Assembly (NCBI GenBank): GCA_023807065.1
Contig: JAJJLU010003987.1
Coordinates: 1-21,424 of the forward strand
Source: Isotricha intestinalis
Taxonomy: Eukaryota; Ciliophora; Litostomatea; Vestibuliferida; Isotrichidae
Length of the DNA stretch: 21,424 nt
Direction of reading: 5' to 3'
Part shown: positions 17,003-21,424 of the stretch, in pieces
How positions within the stretch are numbered: the first letter of the stretch is position 1
Layout: each line of letters starts with the position of its first letter
Notes under the pieces: generated by a model
Told to the model about the DNA's origin: nothing
Database searches by the model: none
What the model saw: the letters and a program-made list of their open reading frames with translations, nothing else
Position numbers and translations under genes: made by a program

Positions 17003-17528
17003 TAAATAAAATTTTTTAAATGTGTAATATAAATTTATTTAACTTATTATAATTATTAATAAATTATTATTCATTCATTAAAATTGATGTTTTGATTGTA
17101 ATATTTTTATTAAAGAATCTTGTAATCAATCTTAAGAAAAAAAAATGTATAAAATATTAAATGAAATTAATAGAAAATTTAGAAGAAAATAATCTTTAAA
17201 TTTTAAAAAATATTCATTGGATATAGCTAAATAAAAATAACTGTTTTATTAATTCAATATTGTAAGTAATTTGAAAAATAATATTTGATAAGATTAAATT
17301 ACAATTACTTTTAAAAAAATAATGTTTGAATAATTCAAAATAATTCTATTTATTACTTTCTTTATAAATATATAATATAAATGAATTTCAAGAAAATTGA
17401 AAATAAAATTATAATTAAAAAAATAAAAAAATAACCTCTGCTTACGTCACATCTACCAAAAAAAAATCATATAAAACTTTGAAAAAACCTCAAAAATAAA
17501 TAAAAAAAAAAAAAACATTTTAAAAAAA
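17003..17528. other. Intergenic region upstream of the LCAT-like gene
   Basis: This 526-base stretch is nearly all A/T with no frame longer than a few codons. Against that background one short segment, 17434-17457, is GC-richer and contains TTACGTCA. An A-run precedes the start codon. Confidence 0.5.
17442..17449 (+). promoter_or_regulatory. Candidate bZIP/CRE-like site upstream of LCAT-like gene
   Basis: TTACGTCA (TGACGTAA on the other strand) is a CREB/ATF-type octamer. It lies 80 bases before the LCAT-like start codon, inside the only GC-containing island of the region. The match and position are seen; binding is inference. Confidence 0.3.
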
Positions 17529-19829
17529 ATGATAACTTTCCAAAAATTGCTTATATTAACCTTATCAATAACCCTTATCTTATCTAATACATTTCAAGAA
17601 ATTCCAGTGGAGACCTTATTCACTCCTTCAGATTTCCAGAATTTAAATATAGAAAAAGAAACTACTGAAAAAATAAAAGGTCTTTTCGACACAGAAGAAT
17701 GTCTTCCTTCTAAATCAGAAGCAAAGGAAATTCTTTTAAAAGACTATGGATTATCTCTAGATAAAAATCCAGATGAAAACCTTCGTTTCACAATAGGAAA
17801 ATGTAATCCTGTTCTTTTTGTTCCTGGAATATATGCTACAAAATTAATAGGAACAATAAATTGTAAAGGATTAAAAGAAGAAAAAGATATTTACAAAGAA
17901 ATGAGAGTTTTTTGTGGTGATTCAGTTTGTAAAGAAGATACTATTGAAGAACATCCATTTTTTGTTGCTTTATTAGATCCTGCAACGAATATTTTAAATA
18001 CTGATTCTAATAAATATTCTGGTTGTTTAGGTTTCTTCATGCAATTTTTTAATAAAAAAGATGAATGTCCAAAAATGAAAAATGGAAAAAGTGTATGTTA
18101 TTATTCTAAAAATATTCAAGTTGGTTATTATGGAAGTTCAGATAGTACACTTGATAAAGGAAAATGTGGTTTATCTGCTGTTGAAAATGTTATTCAAAGT
18201 GGTAATAAAGCTATTGATGTTCTTGCTAATCAAGGAGCTGCTAAAGTTTATCATCAAATGATAAAAAGATTAAGAGAAATGGGATTGAGAGAAGGTTTTT
18301 CTTATGGTGCAGTTCCTAGTGATTATAGGAGATTTTTAGCAACTAATAAATTTGCCACTAAGAGTTTTAGATATCAAGTTGAAAGATTATATAATAATAC
18401 TGGGAAACCAATTGTTATTGTTGCTCATTCATATGGAACTTTATTAACTTTAAATAATTTAGTTGGAGATAATAAAGATTTAGCTAATAAAATTAAAAAA
18501 TTTATTGCTATTGCAGGTCCTTTTGCTGGAAGTACTAAATTATTAGATGTTTTCTTACATGGAATGCATGATTGGGATGTTGAGTTTTATATTGGAAGTA
18601 AATTAATTAAAATAACTAATTATAATATTTTCGGACAATATTTTATGTATAAATCACTTCCTACTATTATGGAATTAAGACCTCTTCCTATTATTCATAA
18701 ATTATTTAATGATGAGAAATATAGAGATTTTGCTGATGCTATTAGAGAAAGATTGTCTTTGGAAGATTTTTGTAAAAAAAATAGAGGAAAATGTACTAAG
18801 GATTTAATTGATGAAAGAAGTGTTAAGTTCAGAAAAGTTTTTGGTAATGCATTTCCAGATTTAACTGCAAATGAATGTAAATTAGAAAATCATTTCTTAC
18901 AATATATTAAAAAAAAAAAAGAAGATATGTTTGATACTCCTTGTATGACAGAAATGTTTAATATAGGAGAATGTCCAACTGTTCTTTTAAAAGATGAAAA
19001 TTGGGATCCTAATTTAGATAATATAAATCAGTTATGTGGTATAAAGAATAATTCCTTATATTATAGTCAAGAAGAATGTACAAAAGAAAAATGTGTTGAT
19101 AATATATATTTAGAAGATGGACCTTATGCATTTGGAGACAAGGAAAAAATACAATTTTTTATTGATAGATTTAATAAAAATTACAAAGATGAATTTGGAG
19201 AAATAGATTATTCATATTTTGAATCAGAAGAATCATTCAAAGAAAAAACAAAGACATTAATAGAACATCATAAAAAAATATCAAAAACTCAAAATTTACC
19301 AATTCCTCCAGTAGATACAGATATTGTATATGCCACATATAATCCAACATATACCACATTTATATTTGATAAAAATAAAACTGATTATTTTAAAGATTTT
19401 TTGGATTATGGTGGTGATGATACAGTTCCCAATTGGTCTTCTTTATTAACAGGATTTAAATGGTTATATGATAAAAAACAAAATAATTTAAAACAAGAAA
19501 TTAGATTAGTTGAATTTTGCTCTAAATTAGGGAAAGAAGGACAATTTAAATTTGATGAAGATAATTCTAAAATTTTTTCTGCAATTTCTTGTGATTGTTT
19601 AGATAAAAATAATAAATATGTTTCTAATGTTAAACCTTGTAATCATGGTGCTATGATTTCTGATTCATATTTGGTCAAATATATGGAAGCTGTTGTTAAT
19701 AATAAAACAGAAACTATTCAAGTCACTGAAGAAAAAAAGAAAGCTGTTTATGCTTATAATCCTAATTTTGATTATAATAGTAAATGTAATATTGATTTGA
19801 GAAATATGTTTTTAAATGAAGATGAATAA
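17529..19829 (+). CDS. Secreted LCAT/PDAT-family acyltransferase or phospholipase
   Basis: The 766-residue protein starts with a signal peptide (ITFQKLLILTLSITLILS) and is Cys-rich, so it is probably secreted or lumenal. It has the lecithin:cholesterol acyltransferase family layout: NPVLFVPGIYATKL (about 95-110, the oxyanion-side strand), the nucleophile elbow AHSYGTLL with Ser301, GGDDTVPNWS with Asp630/631, and CNHGAMI with His706. All three members of the Ser-Asp-His triad are thus in place and in family order. Members transfer an acyl chain from phospholipid to sterol or diacylglycerol, or hydrolyse it. The spacing from Ser301 to the Asp is about 330 residues, longer than in human LCAT, because of a lysine- and cysteine-rich insert (about 400-570). 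Substrate cannot be told. Alone in its neighbourhood; tRNA-Val follows 333 bases later. Confidence 0.9.
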   Translation: MITFQKLLILTLSITLILSNTFQEIPVETLFTPSDFQNLNIEKETTEKIKGLFDTEECLPSKSEAKEILLKDYGLSLDKNPDENLRFTIGKCNPVLFVPGIYATKLIGTINCKGLKEEKDIYKEMRVFCGDSVCKEDTIEEHPFFVALLDPATNILNTDSNKYSGCLGFFMQFFNKKDECPKMKNGKSVCYYSKNIQVGYYGSSDSTLDKGKCGLSAVENVIQSGNKAIDVLANQGAAKVYHQMIKRLREMGLREGFSYGAVPSDYRRFLATNKFATKSFRYQVERLYNNTGKPIVIVAHSYGTLLTLNNLVGDNKDLANKIKKFIAIAGPFAGSTKLLDVFLHGMHDWDVEFYIGSKLIKITNYNIFGQYFMYKSLPTIMELRPLPIIHKLFNDEKYRDFADAIRERLSLEDFCKKNRGKCTKDLIDERSVKFRKVFGNAFPDLTANECKLENHFLQYIKKKKEDMFDTPCMTEMFNIGECPTVLLKDENWDPNLDNINQLCGIKNNSLYYSQEECTKEKCVDNIYLEDGPYAFGDKEKIQFFIDRFNKNYKDEFGEIDYSYFESEESFKEKTKTLIEHHKKISKTQNLPIPPVDTDIVYATYNPTYTTFIFDKNKTDYFKDFLDYGGDDTVPNWSSLLTGFKWLYDKKQNNLKQEIRLVEFCSKLGKEGQFKFDEDNSKIFSAISCDCLDKNNKYVSNVKPCNHGAMISDSYLVKYMEAVVNNKTETIQVTEEKKKAVYAYNPNFDYNSKCNIDLRNMFLNEDE

Positions 19830-20162
19830 GAGGTTTTATATATTTTTTTATTAGTTAAAATATTGTTTGAAGTTAGATTTTTTTTGTATATTTTTTTCAT
19901 ATTTTTTTAATTACATTATTTTTAAGTTATTATGGAGAAATTTATTTCTTTGATAAAAATTATATCATTATAATAACAAATTTAAGAGCTTTTATAGATA
20001 TTCTTCAAATGTAAAAAAATAAGAATAAAAATATTTTTGGAAAAATAAAATATTTCACCTAAAAATACTATAAATTTCAATTAAATGGATAATAAATAAA
20101 AACATATTTATATAAAGAAAATTATAACATAAATTAATAAATAAATAAATGTAAATTTAACA
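19830..20162. other. AT-rich intergenic region upstream of tRNA-Val
   Basis: This 333-base stretch holds the 3' end of the LCAT-like gene and the upstream flank of tRNA-Val. It is plain A/T sequence; I see no gene or clear repeat. Confidence 0.5.
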
Positions 20163-20236
20163 GCTCTGATGGTCTAGTTGGTTATGACACCACCTTTACA
20201 CGGTGGGGGCCGCGGGTTCGACTCCCGCTTGGAGCA
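20163..20236 (+). tRNA. tRNA-Val (anticodon TAC)
   Basis: The 74 bases form a cloverleaf: acceptor GCTCTGA with TTGGAGC (two G-T pairs), D arm GTCT/TGAC with one mismatch, anticodon stem CCACC/GGTGG around TTTACAC (anticodon TAC), and T arm GCGGG-TTCGACT-CCCGC, with discriminator A. CCA is not encoded. The A box (TGGTCTAGTTGG) and B box (GGTTCGACTCC) are good Pol III internal promoters. Confidence 0.96.
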
Positions 20237-20240
20237 CTTA

Positions 20241-20251
20241 TTTTTTTTTTT
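20241..20251 (+). terminator. RNA polymerase III terminator of tRNA-Val
   Basis: A run of eleven T starts five bases after the discriminator base, well above the minimum for Pol III termination. Confidence 0.85.
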
Positions 20252-20482
20252 AATCAAGCCAACTAACCAACTCACTTACTTGCAGTTAAGTTTTTTTTTT
20301 ATAACTAACAACTAATAAAACAGAAAATTGGCATGTATTTCTTAAAAATTTACAAGAATTAAGAATTAAAAATAATGTAAAAAATAATTTTTAAGATTAA
20401 GATTTTATTCTTATATAAATAAAAATACAAATGTATTAAAAATTTTAAATATAATTATAATATTAAAATAATTTTAAATAAA

Positions 20483-21424
20483 AAGGAAATAAATGAAGAA
20501 ATAATAAAAAAATATAAAGATTTATTAGGAGATAAAGGATATAAAGAATTGTTATTTTGATATAAATGATAAAGTAATAAATATTACAAAAGAAGATATA
20601 ATATAGGGATGTAAAAATGATGTTAAAAATAAAGCAACAAGTTGGGATTTAATTTCTGGAAAATTAATTAAAAGTACTTTAAAAAAAATAGATGATTTAA
20701 ATCCAGTATATGAAAATATAAAAATAATATTAAATAGATATTTAATTCCTGAAGAAATAATAACATGTAGATTATTTTGTTTAAATAAAAAAGCAGATGA
20801 AGAATTAGACGCAAATAAAATAAGACCAATTGCTATATCAAGCAATTTTATGAAATCAATAAATCAGCTAAATTAACAAGATTATTGAATGAAATTAATG
20901 AAAAGAAAATATTACGTAATAAGCAAATATGATTTATAAGAGGATGTGGAACAGAATTAAATTTATTAAAATTAAGACAAAAAATGAGTGATTTAAAAAA
21001 GAAAAAAATTATTTCACTAAATATTTGGTGTTTATAGATTTAAAAAATGCGTATGATAAAGTAGTTCATAGAAGAATGTTTAATAAATTAGTAGTACAAG
21101 GAATTTCAAAAGATACAATAGGAAATATAAAATTATTATATTCAAAAGAAAAATTAAAAATTTCTAATAATAATATATATATTAATGTGAATAATGGAGT
21201 ATTACAAGGAAGTTTATCTTCTATGTTATTCAATTTATATATTAATGATTCAATTAAAGAATTAAATCAAAATTCATATGAAATATTAGCTTATGCTGAT
21301 AATTTATGAATATTAAGTGAAGGAATAAATCAATTATTAAATGTATTTGAAAAAATAGATAGATGGAGTGAATTAAATGGAATGAAGGTAAATAAAAAGA
21401 AAAGTAGAATAATGATTTAAAAGG
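20483..21424 (+). pseudogene. Decayed non-LTR retrotransposon reverse transcriptase (runs off right edge)
   Basis: Successive frames join into a LINE-type reverse transcriptase. Frame one gives KEINEEIIKKYKDLLGDKGY; a shift near 20545-20558 leads to DINDKVINITKEDII, a TAG at 20604, then KATSWDLISGKLI and ANKIRPIAISSNFMKSIN; a shift near 20850-20868 leads to LTRLLNEINEKKI, a TGA at 20930, then FIRGCGTELNLLKLRQ; a shift near 21010-21025 leads to VFIDLKNAYDKVVH (motif A, with its Asp), GVLQGSLSSMLFNLYIND (motif B), and LAYADN (motif C). A TGA follows at 21307, then DRWSELNGMKVN and TAA at 21418. At least three frameshifts and three in-frame stops, plus YADN in place of YADD, show it is dead. No endonuclease domain, poly-A tail or target-site duplication is visible. 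It begins about 245 bases after tRNA-Val. Confidence 0.88.

Noticed and set aside
17145..17192. Tiny frame starting MYKILNEINRKF as a possible reverse transcriptase fragment
   Set aside because: It resembles LNEIN in the retroelement only over a few common residues; too short to support.
1459..21424. Alternative genetic code with TGA as Trp or TAA/TAG as Gln
   Set aside because: All complete genes end at TAA, or once TGA, right after the expected C-terminus, and Trp is TGG throughout; in-frame TGA and TAG occur only in the dead reverse transcriptase.
1..21424. CRISPR array, telomere repeats or rRNA genes
   Set aside because: No regularly spaced repeat with unique spacers, no terminal G/C-rich telomere tract and no rRNA-like sequence was found.

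Overview
The window joins two DNAs of very different character. Positions 1 to about 1,450 are GC-balanced and read as Bacteroidales-type bacterium: a reverse-strand C69 peptidase gene running off the left edge behind a TAnnTTTG promoter, a 626-base intergenic stretch with REP-like small hairpins, and a short secreted protein. From about 1,450 to the right edge the DNA is extremely AT-rich and eukaryotic: apparently intronless genes, Asn/Lys-rich low-complexity segments, nuclear-type tRNA genes without encoded CCA and with Pol III T-tracts, and TAA as almost the only stop codon. A gut protist with the standard code fits well (a rumen ciliate is a reasonable guess, and would explain the Bacteroidales neighbour), but no marker here proves the lineage. 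The join cuts into a TBCC/RP2 domain, so a chimeric assembly or amplification product is the simplest explanation; real transfer is not excluded.

Eukaryotic layout, left to right: a 5'-truncated RP2-like TBCC-domain gene (+); a Pumilio/PUF RNA-binding gene (-), divergent from a coiled-coil gene (+); a TRAPPC13-like gene (+); tRNA-Ile(AAT) (+); two tandem membrane-protein genes (-), an MFS-like carrier and an OSCA/TMEM63/CSC1-like channel; divergent from the latter, a zinc-motif/coiled-coil/beta-propeller gene (+) and a long coiled-coil gene (+); a secreted LCAT/PDAT-type acyltransferase or phospholipase gene (+); tRNA-Val(TAC) (+); and, running off the right edge, a decayed non-LTR reverse transcriptase.

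There is no operon-like pathway. Most genes are housekeeping or cell-biological: membrane trafficking (TRAPPC13), Arl-type GTPase or cilium traffic (RP2-like), lipid metabolism (LCAT), ion and solute transport, and mRNA control (PUF). I do not see a clearly novel multi-gene system. The points most worth a second look are the bacterial/eukaryotic junction, the predicted RNA code of the PUF protein, the prenylation-like tail on the RP2-like protein, the retroelement remnant beside a tRNA gene, and two lineage-specific proteins of unknown function.
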